The notes beneath the pieces were generated by a model. That model was not told where the DNA came from. It made no database searches and was given only the letters and a program-made list of their open reading frames with translations. The translations under genes were made by a program, and so were the position numbers. This document shows, one piece after another, positions 43,134-52,803 of a DNA stretch of 64,000 nucleotides (its first letter is position 1; the number at the start of each line of letters is the position of its first letter). The stretch is taken from contig NZ_JANJZD010000009.1 in NCBI RefSeq assembly GCF_024623325.1, positions 147,130 through 211,129 of the forward strand, given 5' to 3'. The stretch is from Acetatifactor muris (GTDB lineage: Bacteria > Bacillota > Clostridia > Lachnospirales > Lachnospiraceae).

Positions 43134-43412
43134 ATGACGGACGGGGAATTCCTCACCCAGACCATCATAGAACGGATGGACCTTATCTTCCGGCGCAATA
43201 ACAAAGAGCCGACAGAAGAAGAAAAGGCAGAGAGGCAGGAAAGGGATGCACAGTTCCGGCGCATCCTTGACAGCCTCCCGGAAGATGACCGGGAACTGTT
43301 AAAGGGGATGCAGACGGAGGCGTTCCGCAGGGCTGCCCGCGAAAACGAGCTTTATTACCGCGAGGGGCTTAAGGACGGCTTTACCGTCTGCCGGTTTGTG
43401 AACGGCGGGTAA
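43134..43412 (+). CDS. Lone plus-strand phage gene, 92 aa
   Basis: Starts MTDGEFLTQTIIERMDLIF, 9 nt after AAAGGAGG. Highly charged helical protein (EEKAERQERDAQFRRIL, ENELYYREGLKDGFTVCRFV). The only believable plus-strand gene in the prophage, so it must have its own promoter, probably in 43020-43120. Family not recognised; could be an early or lysogeny-phase product. Confidence 0.7.
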   Translation: MTDGEFLTQTIIERMDLIFRRNNKEPTEEEKAERQERDAQFRRILDSLPEDDRELLKGMQTEAFRRAARENELYYREGLKDGFTVCRFVNGG

Positions 43413-43440
43413 GACGGACGGGCGGCAGTGAAGGAAAGCA

Positions 43441-43641
43441 TCACCATTTCTTCACGCCGCCGTAATATTTATCAGCGATGGCCTCCTGCTGGTACTCCGG
43501 CAGGCTCCGTAATCTTTCACTCACCTTTTCCAGCGAGTGCGCCTGTTCTTCCCTCGTCTTATGGAAGTGGCAGGTTTCACCACGGCATTTCCCGCCAAGC
43601 GCATTACAGTATCCATTTTCACATAACGCAAAACAATCCAT
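43441..43641 (-). CDS. Cysteine-rich 66-aa phage protein
   Basis: Starts MDCFALCENGYCNALGGKCRG after AAAGGAG (6 nt). Five Cys and one His in the first 28 residues suggest a zinc site; the rest is helical (LRSLPEYQQEAIADKYYGG). Convergent with the plus-strand gene. Function unknown. Confidence 0.65.
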   Translation of the reverse strand: MDCFALCENGYCNALGGKCRGETCHFHKTREEQAHSLEKVSERLRSLPEYQQEAIADKYYGGVKKW

Positions 43642-43845
43642 CAATGTCTCCTTTCCACCCTTTCTGCAAAAGAAAAGGACAGCGGTGAAAGGATAAAGCC
43701 CGCTGCCCTGTGCGGAGGCATGAAAAAAGCCCCACGGATTCATCCGCAAGGCTCCCTACACTTCTTCGCATCATAATACTACCACAGAAATTTTTATATT
43801 TCAATCCACTCTTTGTCCACCAACAGTCCACCAATAGTCCACCGC

Positions 43846-44331
43846 CTAACTCAGCATATAGGAGTCCGCCTGTTTTTCACGGATTTCATAAAGCACGTTC
43901 AGTTCCTTCTCTGCCATCTTCCGGTATTTCCCGACCATAGAATGCCCCACACTGTATTTTGACATCAGCTCCGTCCATGACATACGCTCCATGACCATGT
44001 CACGGATGAACTCCGGCAGACGCCCGCTCAGTTTGGTGACCGCATATTCAAAAAACTGTATTTCTTCCTGCAGATACTGGTATCTGTCCAGAAGGGAATC
44101 ATACCAGTCATCATCCAGGCGCTCTTTCACACGGCGGTAACGGATGGCTGTTTTCCCCGTCCTGTCGGAAAGCCCGCTTGTCTGCACCTTTTCCTCCTGC
44201 GGATTGGAAAAAGTCATGCTCTCGATCACATCCCCATGGGAAACCCCTTCAAACTGCCGTATCTGGAATTCCAGCACAATGCACTCCTGCCTCATATCCT
44301 GATACCCTTTGAACATCTCTCCTGCTTTCAT
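43846..44331 (-). CDS. ArpU/sigma-like late transcription regulator
   Basis: A 161-aa helical protein with a C-terminal sigma-region-4-like helix-turn-helix (RDMVMERMSWTELMSKYSVGHSMVGKYRKMAEKEL). Such genes lie between replication and packaging in Firmicute phages and switch on late genes. Starts with an ATGA overlap on the SNF2 helicase stop. Confidence 0.75.
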   Translation of the reverse strand: MKAGEMFKGYQDMRQECIVLEFQIRQFEGVSHGDVIESMTFSNPQEEKVQTSGLSDRTGKTAIRYRRVKERLDDDWYDSLLDRYQYLQEEIQFFEYAVTKLSGRLPEFIRDMVMERMSWTELMSKYSVGHSMVGKYRKMAEKELNVLYEIREKQADSYMLS

Positions 44332-45674
44332 TCCACGCCTCCAATCCTCGCTTTTACCGCATCCACAAGTGCCGACTGCCCGCAGTCCTTTTTCTCCAGT
44401 GCAGCCATCACCCTCTCATCCAGTGTGCCTTTGGCGATCAGATGGTGGATCACAACCGTCTCCTCCTGCCCCTGCCGCCACAGCCTCGCATTCATCTGCT
44501 GGTACAGTTCCAAAGACCATGTCAGCCCGAACCACACCAGCGTGGAGCCGCCCGCCTGCAGGTTCAGCCCATGCCCCGCTGACGCGGGATGGATCGCCGC
44601 CACCGGGATTTCCCCGGCATTCCATCTCTGCATATCCTCCGCCGTGTCCAGCTCCATCGCCCCGGTCCGCTCCATGATCCTCTGTAAATCATGCTTATAC
44701 CAGTAGGCGATTAACACAGGCTTGCCGTTTGCCGCCTCAATCAAGTCCTCCAATGCTTCCAGCTTGCGGTCATGGATGTGTTTCACGTTCCCGTTCTCAT
44801 CGTAGACCGCCCCGTCCGCCATCTGTAAAAGTTTGTTGGAAAGCGCCGCCGCATTCACCGCGTCAATATCGCCGTCCGCAAAGGGAAGGAGCATATCCCG
44901 CTCCAACTGTTCATACAGTGCCATTTCCTTTTCGGTCAGAATGACCTCCACACGGTTATAAACACATTCCGGCATATCCAGATAATCCACGGCCTTCATG
45001 CTGATGCAGATATCGGAGATTAAATTATAAATCATATCCTCCGCGCCCTCCCGCGGCTTATAGGAAAATACCATCTCCCGGCTGCGCTTGTCCGGCACGA
45101 AGAACCGCTCCCGGTAGCCGCCGATGAACCGCCCAAGCCTCTGCCCCATGTCGAGGATGCCGATCTCCGCCCAAAGGTCGATCAGCCCATTGGGTGCGGG
45201 CGTCCCTGTCAGCCCCACGATGCGCCGCACCATCGGGCGCACCTTCTTTAGTGCCTTGAACCGTTTTGCCTTATGGGATTTGAAGGAGGAAAGCTCATCG
45301 ATCACCACCATGTCAAAATCCCATGCATGGTTTTCCACCAGCCATTCCACGTTTTCCCTGTTGATGACATACACCTGCGCTTTCCTGCCAAGCGCGGCTG
45401 TGCGTTCTTTTTCCGAACCAAGCACCGCCGACATCCCAATCCCGGAAAGATGCTCCCATTTCTCCAGTTCGGAAGGCCATGTTAAATAGCAGACTCGCAA
45501 GGGCGCTATAATCAATATTTTTCGGATGTCAAAATAGTCATACAGCAGTTCCCATATGGCGGTCAGCGTGATCACCGTCTTGCCAAGCCCGCAGTCCAAA
45601 AATAACGCGCTCACCTTGTGGCTCACGATAAATTCTTTTGCATATTCCTGATACTCATGTGGCACATATCTCAT
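44328..45674 (-). CDS. SNF2-family DEAD/DEAH helicase
   Basis: A 448-aa ATPase: LFLDCGLGKTVIT (Walker A), MVVIDELSSFK (motif II), VGLTGTPAPN (III), PVLIAYWYKHDLQRIM, and HGLNLQAGGSTLVWFGL with QMNARLWRQGQ (V-VI). ATG 45674 lies 7 nt after GGAGG. Phage-sized version without extra domains; overlaps the VRR-NUC gene, with which it probably acts in DNA replication or repair. Confidence 0.93.
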   Translation of the reverse strand: MRYVPHEYQEYAKEFIVSHKVSALFLDCGLGKTVITLTAIWELLYDYFDIRKILIIAPLRVCYLTWPSELEKWEHLSGIGMSAVLGSEKERTAALGRKAQVYVINRENVEWLVENHAWDFDMVVIDELSSFKSHKAKRFKALKKVRPMVRRIVGLTGTPAPNGLIDLWAEIGILDMGQRLGRFIGGYRERFFVPDKRSREMVFSYKPREGAEDMIYNLISDICISMKAVDYLDMPECVYNRVEVILTEKEMALYEQLERDMLLPFADGDIDAVNAAALSNKLLQMADGAVYDENGNVKHIHDRKLEALEDLIEAANGKPVLIAYWYKHDLQRIMERTGAMELDTAEDMQRWNAGEIPVAAIHPASAGHGLNLQAGGSTLVWFGLTWSLELYQQMNARLWRQGQEETVVIHHLIAKGTLDERVMAALEKKDCGQSALVDAVKARIGGVE

Positions 45675-45948
45675 CCAGCACACCTCCGATCTGTTCTATC
45701 CCGTCAACCACATAGACGGGGAAGCCTAAACTTTTAAGCTGCCGCATCCGCTTCACCTGCAATGGCCGCGGCTTCTTCCCCGGAGCCTTTAATTCCACGA
45801 ATGCAATCTTCCTCCCAGGCAATAAAACAATCCTGTCCGGCACCCCATCCAATCCGGGTGAGGTGAATTTCACCGCCATGCCTCCCATCTTTTTCACTGC
45901 GTCTGTGAATATCTTTTCCACACGTTTTTCGGAATGAACCACAGCCAT
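45655..45948 (-). CDS. VRR-NUC nuclease
   Basis: A 97-aa stand-alone PD-(D/E)XK nuclease: GLDGVPDRIVLL (PD) and IAFVELKAPGKKPRPLQ (ExK). Overlaps both neighbours. Usually next to an SNF2 helicase in phages, where it probably processes replication or recombination structures. Confidence 0.92.
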   Translation of the reverse strand: MAVVHSEKRVEKIFTDAVKKMGGMAVKFTSPGLDGVPDRIVLLPGRKIAFVELKAPGKKPRPLQVKRMRQLKSLGFPVYVVDGIEQIGGVLDEICAT

Positions 45949-46106
45949 AACGTCCCACCTTCCTCTCCGTCCACATGGACTGACTTCACGCCCAGCAGGG
46001 CCTTCTGCCGCTTTACTTCCGTCTTTTTTATGCCGTTTTCCTCTGCCAGTTCATACACCTTTTTATAATTTACGAATCCGTCTTTCAGGATATCCTCCAA
46101 AAACAT
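45894..46106 (-). CDS. Small winged-helix-like protein, 70 aa
   Basis: Starts MFLEDILKDGFVNYKKVYEL after GGAGG (5 nt) and overlaps the nuclease gene by 55 nt. Sequence AEENGIKKTEVKRQKALLGVKSVH followed by LWLWFIP resembles a small winged helix found after VapE-type primases. DNA binding is inferred. Confidence 0.65.
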   Translation of the reverse strand: MFLEDILKDGFVNYKKVYELAEENGIKKTEVKRQKALLGVKSVHVDGEEGGTLWLWFIPKNVWKRYSQTQ

Positions 46107-46307
46107 AGCTGCCTCCAGTCTCAGGAACAACGGAACGAACGAACAAAAAAATCCCTATATTGCTATACGCGTATATGACATACACACACATCCTCTTTCT
46201 CTTTTATTTTTATATTTCTCATATAGTAAAGGTTGTTCCGTTGTTCCTATAAATCCGCTAACGCCCATAGTTGCTGGCTTTTTTCAGAGAACAATCTGCC
46301 GGAACAA
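46107..46307. other. AT-rich intergenic gap with GGAACAACGGAAC inverted repeats
   Basis: GGAACAACGGAAC (46124-46136) recurs inverted at 46235-46247, with an AT-rich stretch between. A similar GGAACAAACGGAACAA occurs in the 3' end of the primase gene (about 46318-46333). Possible replication origin or protein-binding array; no gene seen. Confidence 0.4.
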
Positions 46308-48689
46308 TCATCTGCCTTGTTCCGTTTGTTCCCGGCAGTACGCCCTCTGCTTCCCGTAAACGGGGAAAACATACATCCCCGTCCTCGTCCCGGCGTACTT
46401 CTCCCACCCTTCGATCTTGCGCATGATGGCATTGATCTCATAGGAATCTATCTTTTTGAGCGCAGAAGACTCCCGCCCGAAGCACTCGCACCATATCTCC
46501 ATGTTGCAGACGAGCGTCCGGCGCACGGTGCCTTTCCGCTGCGATTCCCCGAACTCACTGCCGTTTAAGAAATTCCTGCGGTCATATAAGCTCATTTCAT
46601 CCCAATCCTCCGGGAGCAGCGTGTCAAGGTACGTCCGCACCAGCCCTTCCCGGTCATCCGTCTCCATCGCCTCCGCCTGCTCCGCAATGGCGATCTGTGC
46701 CTCCTCCCCTTCGAGGTAGAGCTTCTCCCCGGAACGGTACAGCGACACCGCCTCCGCCCATATCTGCCATATCTCTTCCCCGGTGATCTGCCAGGGCTTC
46801 TTCCGGCTCTCCCTTCCTACCCGGACAGGCCAGAAGCGGCGGTTGCCCGTCACGTCGCGCAGGAAGCCGTTTTCTGAGTTGGTGCTTCCCACAATGATGC
46901 ACTGGCGCGGGTGGCTCTCCACGTTCATGCCGTAGCTTGCACGGTACTTGTCATCCACCCGGGAGAGGAAGGACTTCACGGTCTCCACATCCGTCTTGCG
47001 CATCCCGGCAAGCTCGCCCAGCTCCAGTATCCAGTACCCCTGCAGTTTCTCCGGGCCGGACTTGTCTCGCATATCCGTGAGCGTCAGGCTGTCGGAGAAC
47101 CACGCGCCACCCAGCTTTGCAAAGAGCGTGGACTTGCCGATGCCCTGCGGACCGTTCAGGATAAGGACGGAATCGAACTTGATCCCCGGCTGGTATATCC
47201 TCGCCACAGCCGCCGCCATCGTCTTACGGGTGACCGCCCGCGTGTAGCTGGTATCCTCTGCGGCGAAGTAATCCACCAGCAAAGTCTCCACCCTTCCCGT
47301 GCCGTCCCATTCCGGCAGGGCATCAAGGTATTCACGCACCGGGTGGTATGCCCGCTTCGCCGCCACCGCAAGCACAGCGTCCTTCGTCCTGGTCGGGGAG
47401 TACACGCCATACACATTGCTCAGATATACTTTCAGGGATGCGAAGTCGGCATCATTCCACCCCGGCTTGATCTGCTTCCACGGAAGTCCCTCCCCGGCAT
47501 CTATCCCGTCCCGGTGGAGGTTGAACGCAATGGAGCGCAGGCGCTCATCGCTTCGCATGACCAGCACAAGGTTATCCAGCGTGGGCTTTACCGCACCCTG
47601 CCTGTCAAGTTCCAACGCACCCTGCCAGTCATCGGACGGGGCGAATTCCTCCCCCGCCGCTTTCTGCCGCTCCTGCGCCAGCGTGGCTTTCACGTTCTCA
47701 TCCTTCACGGCAAACTCACTCATAGCGGTAAAGGAGGGCAGCTTGGCAGGCTCCGTGTCCTCGGACGTTTTCGCATCCATCTCACCGAATCTGTGAATCC
47801 GCACCATGTCAAAGGCGTTCATCAGCCTGCCGCAGGCCGGGTCCGTGGCATGGTGGGAGTAAGCGAATTTCCCTTCATAAATGACCACGCCCGCCTGTGA
47901 GTCTGCCGGGATATAGTCATACCGCCCCGGCATGGTGCTTGGCTGATAGACGTCAGAGAGAAAGTTTGCGATGGCATCCTCGATGGAATACGTCCGGCAG
48001 AATGCGCCAATAACGCCGTCTTTGGAAAGCGGGTCTGCCTGTTTACGCATTTCCCTCTGGACGATGTTCTGCTGCCTGCTGCTCACCGGCCATTCGGAGG
48101 AATCCCGCCAGTCCTTATACCGTGATAGCACATCGTCCGGATTTAACGGCTCCCCCTCAATATCCCGGAAAATAAATTCCCCGTCAGCGGAGGTGGACGG
48201 CCAGTACATGAGGCGGCTCGGCTCGTAGGTGGTGTCATCGAACATCTCAATCCCGATGTCCTCCGCCACCTTCCTTGCGATTGCCACATATTCATCCGGC
48301 GACACCGGGCGCGACAGCGGGATTGCTAAACGATACCTCGGATTCTCCGGCGTGTGCTTATGGGTAGAATAAATAAGACAGCGGTAATTATAGAGCATTT
48401 CTATCTGCTCAATCACGCCCGGAACTGCATGGTCCATATCCTCCACAATCATGGTACGGTATTCCACGCAGTCCTTTTTCCTCCTGCCGCCTTTCAGTTT
48501 TCCTCCCACATAACCGCCCACGTCCTTGATGGCATCCTGCTTTGCTTTCGTCATCTTCATATACTGCTCCACGGTCTCCGCCGTGCGGATGGTGTGAGAG
48601 ATGCGTTCTATAAATTCACCCAGCTCCATCTCCACGTTATTCCAGCGTTTCTCCATCCTTGAATTGCCTATTGCTATCTGTATCCTCAT
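46308..48689 (-). CDS. VapE-type primase/helicase
   Basis: A 793-aa replication protein. Residues about 1-230 resemble a primase-like domain (RTMIVEDMDHAVPGVIEQIE, NPRYRLAIPLSRPVSPDEY). Residues about 480-680 are the VirE/VapE ATPase: VLILNGPQGIGKSTLFAKL (Walker A), YWILELGELAGMRKTD (Walker B-like), IIVGSTNSENGFLRDVTGNRRFWPV. Start ATG 48689 follows AGGAAGGA. Central replicative helicase/primase of the prophage. Confidence 0.9.
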   Translation of the reverse strand: MRIQIAIGNSRMEKRWNNVEMELGEFIERISHTIRTAETVEQYMKMTKAKQDAIKDVGGYVGGKLKGGRRKKDCVEYRTMIVEDMDHAVPGVIEQIEMLYNYRCLIYSTHKHTPENPRYRLAIPLSRPVSPDEYVAIARKVAEDIGIEMFDDTTYEPSRLMYWPSTSADGEFIFRDIEGEPLNPDDVLSRYKDWRDSSEWPVSSRQQNIVQREMRKQADPLSKDGVIGAFCRTYSIEDAIANFLSDVYQPSTMPGRYDYIPADSQAGVVIYEGKFAYSHHATDPACGRLMNAFDMVRIHRFGEMDAKTSEDTEPAKLPSFTAMSEFAVKDENVKATLAQERQKAAGEEFAPSDDWQGALELDRQGAVKPTLDNLVLVMRSDERLRSIAFNLHRDGIDAGEGLPWKQIKPGWNDADFASLKVYLSNVYGVYSPTRTKDAVLAVAAKRAYHPVREYLDALPEWDGTGRVETLLVDYFAAEDTSYTRAVTRKTMAAAVARIYQPGIKFDSVLILNGPQGIGKSTLFAKLGGAWFSDSLTLTDMRDKSGPEKLQGYWILELGELAGMRKTDVETVKSFLSRVDDKYRASYGMNVESHPRQCIIVGSTNSENGFLRDVTGNRRFWPVRVGRESRKKPWQITGEEIWQIWAEAVSLYRSGEKLYLEGEEAQIAIAEQAEAMETDDREGLVRTYLDTLLPEDWDEMSLYDRRNFLNGSEFGESQRKGTVRRTLVCNMEIWCECFGRESSALKKIDSYEINAIMRKIEGWEKYAGTRTGMYVFPVYGKQRAYCREQTEQGR

Positions 48690-49090
48690 TCCTTCCTGCC
48701 CTCCAATAATTTCAGATTTTTCACGCACTGGTTATAAATGATCTGTTCCTCCCTGGCTTTCCTCCGGTAGAAATGCCATTCCTCCGATTTTGCAGTAAGG
48801 GACTCCGCCTTTTCCGAAAATGCCTGTGCTTTCCCGGAATGCTCCCGTGCCTTTATCCGTAAAAACTGTTTCAGTTTCTCCCTGTCATCCTCTTTCGCAA
48901 AGCGCCGGATCAGCGGGAACACCTTCTTTGCCACCGCCGCTGTGCATGGGAAGAACTCATGGATATAAAGCTCCATCCTCCCGTTCTTATAAACCATCTT
49001 CACCGTTTCCTTTTCCGCTTTCTGCTCCGCCATACGCATCCCGCCGTAGGCTGTGGGGTCATGGTACCCTTCCGCATTCCTTCTCTCCAT
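48686..49090 (-). CDS. Unknown 134-aa phage protein
   Basis: Lies between DNA polymerase and primase with a 4-nt overlap to the latter. N-terminal half has GRMELYIHEFFPCTAAVAKKV; C-terminal half is a highly charged coiled coil (KAREHSGKAQAFSEKAESL). Possibly a replication accessory; no family recognised. Confidence 0.65.
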   Translation of the reverse strand: MERRNAEGYHDPTAYGGMRMAEQKAEKETVKMVYKNGRMELYIHEFFPCTAAVAKKVFPLIRRFAKEDDREKLKQFLRIKAREHSGKAQAFSEKAESLTAKSEEWHFYRRKAREEQIIYNQCVKNLKLLEGRKE

Positions 49091-49102
49091 ATATTTCTCC
49101 CT

Positions 49103-51043
49103 CTACATTTTCTGATAAAAACTACACTGGTAACCATCCGCCCGGAGCGGTAATCCCTCCGCCCACTTGGGCTGAATCGCCATAATTTCACACATCTCAT
49201 CCACGGAGCCGCTGCCCTCCGGCACTTCCGCTATGATCTCATCATGGCAGTGCATGACGATAGGGTATCCTTTTTTCTCCACACGGAGCATCGCCTCCGC
49301 CAGCAAATCCCTGGCCGTCCCCTGCACGATGTTCTCCACCAGCTTGGGTCCGTAGGTCTCTATCCGGCTCCATTTCTTGTTTTCCGCAATGCCCTCATAG
49401 GTCAGCCCATCGCGCCCGAATCGGTTCACAGCCATCCTCGGTTTTACATAGGACAGCTTCCGCCCGGACGGGAGCGTGATAAATAAAATCCCGCTCATAT
49501 ACTCAAAAATGATCTTCCCGACCTTCGTTTTCTGCTTTTCGGTAACCGCCTTTATTGCGGCGGCATCCACATCCCACCAAAACTGCACCATGTGCGGATT
49601 GGCTTTCCGCCACGCAGCTACGAGCGGGGGAAGTTCCTCTTCTGTCAGCCCCATATCCAAAGCCCCCATTGAGATGAGCCCATTTGTGGAGCCCCCATAT
49701 TGGCAAGATAAACTTGCAACCTTACCTTTTGCCCTCTCCGGGCTGCCTTTTCCAATCTCCGCCATCGGGATGCCGAACATCCTTGATGCCGTCATCTCAT
49801 ACAGTTTCCCGTCACCACGGAAAACGTCCAGCACCCATTCCTCGCCAGAGAGCCACCCCATGACACGGGCTTCAATGGCAGAAAAGTCTGCCACCACAAA
49901 ACGGCATCCCAGCTTTGGAATAAAAGCGGTACGGATTAATTCTGAAAGCACATTTGGTGTGGAATCGTATAATAATTCGATATCCTCAAATCTGCCCTGC
50001 TTCACAAGGTCTCTTGCCAGTTCCAGATCGGGAATGTCGTTTTTTGGCAGATTTTGTATCTGCACGTTTTTCCCGCTCCATCGCCCGGAGCGGTTCGCTC
50101 CATAAAACATCAGCATCCCGTGTATCCTTCCATCCGAGCAGACACTTCTCTCCATAGCCTCATATTTCTTCACAGACGTTTTTGCCATCAGCAGCCTTAA
50201 TCTGAGCAGTTCCTCCACTTCCCCGTCCGTTTCCGCTATCATCTCCGCCACTGCCTTTTTGGAAAGGCTCTCCGCCTCCATCCCCATGTCCCCAAGCCAG
50301 CCCTTTAGCTGCGCCACAGAATTGGGGTTCTCCAGTCCCGTCAGTTCATAGGCGCGTTTCGTCACCACTTCCTTATGGAGCCGCTCACAGGCAATGGCCT
50401 GTTCCACCAGCCCCATATCCACCAGTACGCCCCGGTCATTGATGCGCTGGTCTAAGCGGTACAGTTCCATCTCGCTTTCCGGGATGGGGAAATTGTGCAG
50501 CTTCCTGCGGATGGATTTCTCCACGTCCACATCCCTCTTGCAGTAGGTCTTGAACAGCTCCCACTTCTCCAGCGCATGGCAGGGGAGGTTCCTCGTCCTG
50601 CCGCCGTTTGCTTTCGTTGGCTTGCAGGGTACGCAGAAATACCGGATCAGTTCTTTCCCTTCCTTCATTTTCTGCTCGTCCAGACCAAGCACCCTGCCCA
50701 CGTCCTCCAGCGAACGGGGCAGGGCGAGCATGGCCGCCTGTACCGCACTGCAATGCCAAGACTCCGGGGGAATGTACCTCCCGAAATATTTTGATAAACA
50801 GGTGCGTTCAAAGTTGGCATTGTATGCCGTCTTGGTCACTGACACGTCAAAGATGGCTTCCTCCACCTCTGCCGGGAGCTTCTCCCCCTGCGCTAGGTCT
50901 ATGATCTGTGTTTCCCCTCCGTCAAAGGAATAGGCAAACAGTAAAATCTCAAAAGCAGGGCTGTCCGCATAGGCGTATACCCCGCATTTGATTAAATCCA
51001 CATCTGAAAATGTCTCAATATCGGCGCTTAAAACCCTTTCCAT
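49103..51043 (-). CDS. DNA polymerase I-type (family A) polymerase
   Basis: A 646-aa phage polymerase. Exonuclease domain starts at LSADIETFSD (Asp-Glu), with YNANFERTCL and YCKRDVDVE. Polymerase motifs: A VVADFSAIEARVMGW, B region KVASLSCQYGGSTNG, C VMHCHDEIIAEV. It lacks a 5'-3' flap nuclease domain. Starts 7 nt after AAGGAG. Confidence 0.95.
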   Translation of the reverse strand: MERVLSADIETFSDVDLIKCGVYAYADSPAFEILLFAYSFDGGETQIIDLAQGEKLPAEVEEAIFDVSVTKTAYNANFERTCLSKYFGRYIPPESWHCSAVQAAMLALPRSLEDVGRVLGLDEQKMKEGKELIRYFCVPCKPTKANGGRTRNLPCHALEKWELFKTYCKRDVDVEKSIRRKLHNFPIPESEMELYRLDQRINDRGVLVDMGLVEQAIACERLHKEVVTKRAYELTGLENPNSVAQLKGWLGDMGMEAESLSKKAVAEMIAETDGEVEELLRLRLLMAKTSVKKYEAMERSVCSDGRIHGMLMFYGANRSGRWSGKNVQIQNLPKNDIPDLELARDLVKQGRFEDIELLYDSTPNVLSELIRTAFIPKLGCRFVVADFSAIEARVMGWLSGEEWVLDVFRGDGKLYEMTASRMFGIPMAEIGKGSPERAKGKVASLSCQYGGSTNGLISMGALDMGLTEEELPPLVAAWRKANPHMVQFWWDVDAAAIKAVTEKQKTKVGKIIFEYMSGILFITLPSGRKLSYVKPRMAVNRFGRDGLTYEGIAENKKWSRIETYGPKLVENIVQGTARDLLAEAMLRVEKKGYPIVMHCHDEIIAEVPEGSGSVDEMCEIMAIQPKWAEGLPLRADGYQCSFYQKM

Positions 51044-51109
51044 TTCATGGCTCCTTCCTGCGTATTTGCTTTGGATGACGGGCGGCAGTTCCCCGCCGCC
51101 CCGATATGC

Positions 51110-51664
51110 CTATCCAAGAAAATCTTCCTCATCATCCACTTCCACTGCGTCAAAGTCATCCTCTGCGTTCGTCCTGCCGCCCAGCGACTCCCCGTCACGC
51201 AGCTTCTGGATGTTGCCAAGCCCCGCGGCGATGCCCTTATTGCCGTTGGTGGAAAAGCCGTAGAAATTCACGCTGATCCTGCCATAGCACCCGGAATATA
51301 CCTCCGACTGGTCAAGGATGGGCTGTACATTTTTATCCACCACCTGCGGCGCCTGCTTGCTGTTGGCGTTGAAGAAGTAGCTGTCCGCATACGCCTCATC
51401 CTCCGGGCGGTCAATGTCGCCGTCACGGAGCGGGAGTTTCAGGTTCGCCGGAACTTTGCCGCCCCACTTGGAGACGGAATCCTTCTTCGCCTGCTCGATT
51501 GCCCTTTTTATTTTCTCGATGGTCTCCGTGTCCGATTTCGGTATGATGGCCGATACGGAATACTTGGGGTCGCCGTCGCTCACTGCGTTTGGCTCCCAGC
51601 AGTGCAGGTAGGAAAACCTGCACGGTACGATCACTTTTGTAAGGTTTGCGTTTTCATTACTCAT
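51110..51664 (-). CDS. DUF2815 protein (SSB-like)
   Basis: A 184-aa protein with the family pattern KVIVPCRFSYLHCWEPN, KYSVSAIIPKSDTET, SGCYGRISVNFYGFSTNGNKGI and an acidic tail (DDFDAVEVDDEEDFLG). It resembles gp2.5-like single-strand DNA-binding proteins, with the acidic tail recruiting partners. ATG 51664 is 10 nt from GGAGG; 51673 would be too close. Confidence 0.9.
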   Translation of the reverse strand: MSNENANLTKVIVPCRFSYLHCWEPNAVSDGDPKYSVSAIIPKSDTETIEKIKRAIEQAKKDSVSKWGGKVPANLKLPLRDGDIDRPEDEAYADSYFFNANSKQAPQVVDKNVQPILDQSEVYSGCYGRISVNFYGFSTNGNKGIAAGLGNIQKLRDGESLGGRTNAEDDFDAVEVDDEEDFLG

Positions 51665-51669
51665 GGTAT

Positions 51670-52803
51670 TCATTCCTCCTTAAAATCCGCCTCTGCGGTT
51701 GCTGCCATTATTTCCTGCCGTTTGTCCGATTCCGGCACTAAGGTCACCTTGCCCTGGGGCTTGTAGACCAGTTTTCCAAGCACCTCTGCAAATTTCTTCT
51801 TCCCAAGCAGCCGCTCCATCTCCGTGATGCCGATGAGCGTCTTTTTGTAGATGTCCGTGTACCCGGCTTTCTGTGCCGCCTGCGCCACTTCCTCCTCATC
51901 CGTGTATTTCCGGTTGCTCCTGCCTTCGACTAACTTAAAGCCAGCCCACTTTTTCCCCTTCGTGACCGCCTCGTCCTGTGCGTAGGCGTAGACGTCCGCA
52001 GACCACTTGGCAAGCTCGTCCGCCACTTTCAGGACTTCCGCTATCTCCTCATCCGATAACAGCGGCGGTGCCTTGAACTCCATCTGCGCCAGTTTCAAAT
52101 ATTCCTCCGCCCTTGCCCTGCAGGTGTTCTTCGCCTTGCAGAAACGGCACCAGTCGCCGGAGTGGAACTCGCCCTCTCCCTTGATGGCAAGCACAGCCTT
52201 TGGCTTTAACTCCATCTCCACCCATTCCATCAGATCCTTTACGGTGATCTCCCATGTGCTGACAGATTCCAGCCTCGGCTGGTAAATGGCCATGCGGATG
52301 ATGTCAATGTCATAAAGGGCATCGAACAGTTCCAGCGCCCCTAATCCGTATAACATCATCTGCGGGTTCCATTCCGCCTCCACCGCCACGCCTTTCCCGT
52401 ACTTAAAATCAATGACGGTAAGCACATGGTCAGCAACGATCAGTAAATCCCCTGTGCCGAACCCCTCCGGCACATAGGCGGAATAGTCAAGCCGCTGTTC
52501 GATCAGGACGACAGGGTCTTTGCATTCCTGCCTCGCCAGCTCCACCTGCTCCATCGCATAGGCCACATACCCGTCCGTGCATTCCTCCATCTCGTCACAG
52601 TGGTAATCCGACACAGGGCGCTTGGAGCGCCTCTTTAATGCTTTTTTCAGCTTATGCTCCGCAAGGGCATGGGCGGCAGTGCCTTCCTCGGCATAGACGC
52701 TGCCGCCCGCCTCGTCCTTAAACTGCTCCTCCAGCCTTGCGGAAGGCGTGCAGGAGAGCCACCGCTTTGAGGCGGATGCGGAAAGTAATGCGTGTTTCCC
52801 CAT
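51670..52803 (-). CDS. DUF2800 PD-(D/E)XK nuclease
   Basis: A 377-aa protein of the AddB/RecB-nuclease type: SASASKRWLSCTPSARLEE, AEEGTAAHALAE, VLTVIDFKYGKGV (catalytic D-x-K) and Fe-S-like cysteines (DWCRFCKAKNTCRARAEEY). Its start overlaps the preceding stop (TGATG). Phage recombination exonuclease, paired with DUF2815. Confidence 0.88.
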   Translation of the reverse strand: MGKHALLSASASKRWLSCTPSARLEEQFKDEAGGSVYAEEGTAAHALAEHKLKKALKRRSKRPVSDYHCDEMEECTDGYVAYAMEQVELARQECKDPVVLIEQRLDYSAYVPEGFGTGDLLIVADHVLTVIDFKYGKGVAVEAEWNPQMMLYGLGALELFDALYDIDIIRMAIYQPRLESVSTWEITVKDLMEWVEMELKPKAVLAIKGEGEFHSGDWCRFCKAKNTCRARAEEYLKLAQMEFKAPPLLSDEEIAEVLKVADELAKWSADVYAYAQDEAVTKGKKWAGFKLVEGRSNRKYTDEEEVAQAAQKAGYTDIYKKTLIGITEMERLLGKKKFAEVLGKLVYKPQGKVTLVPESDKRQEIMAATAEADFKEE

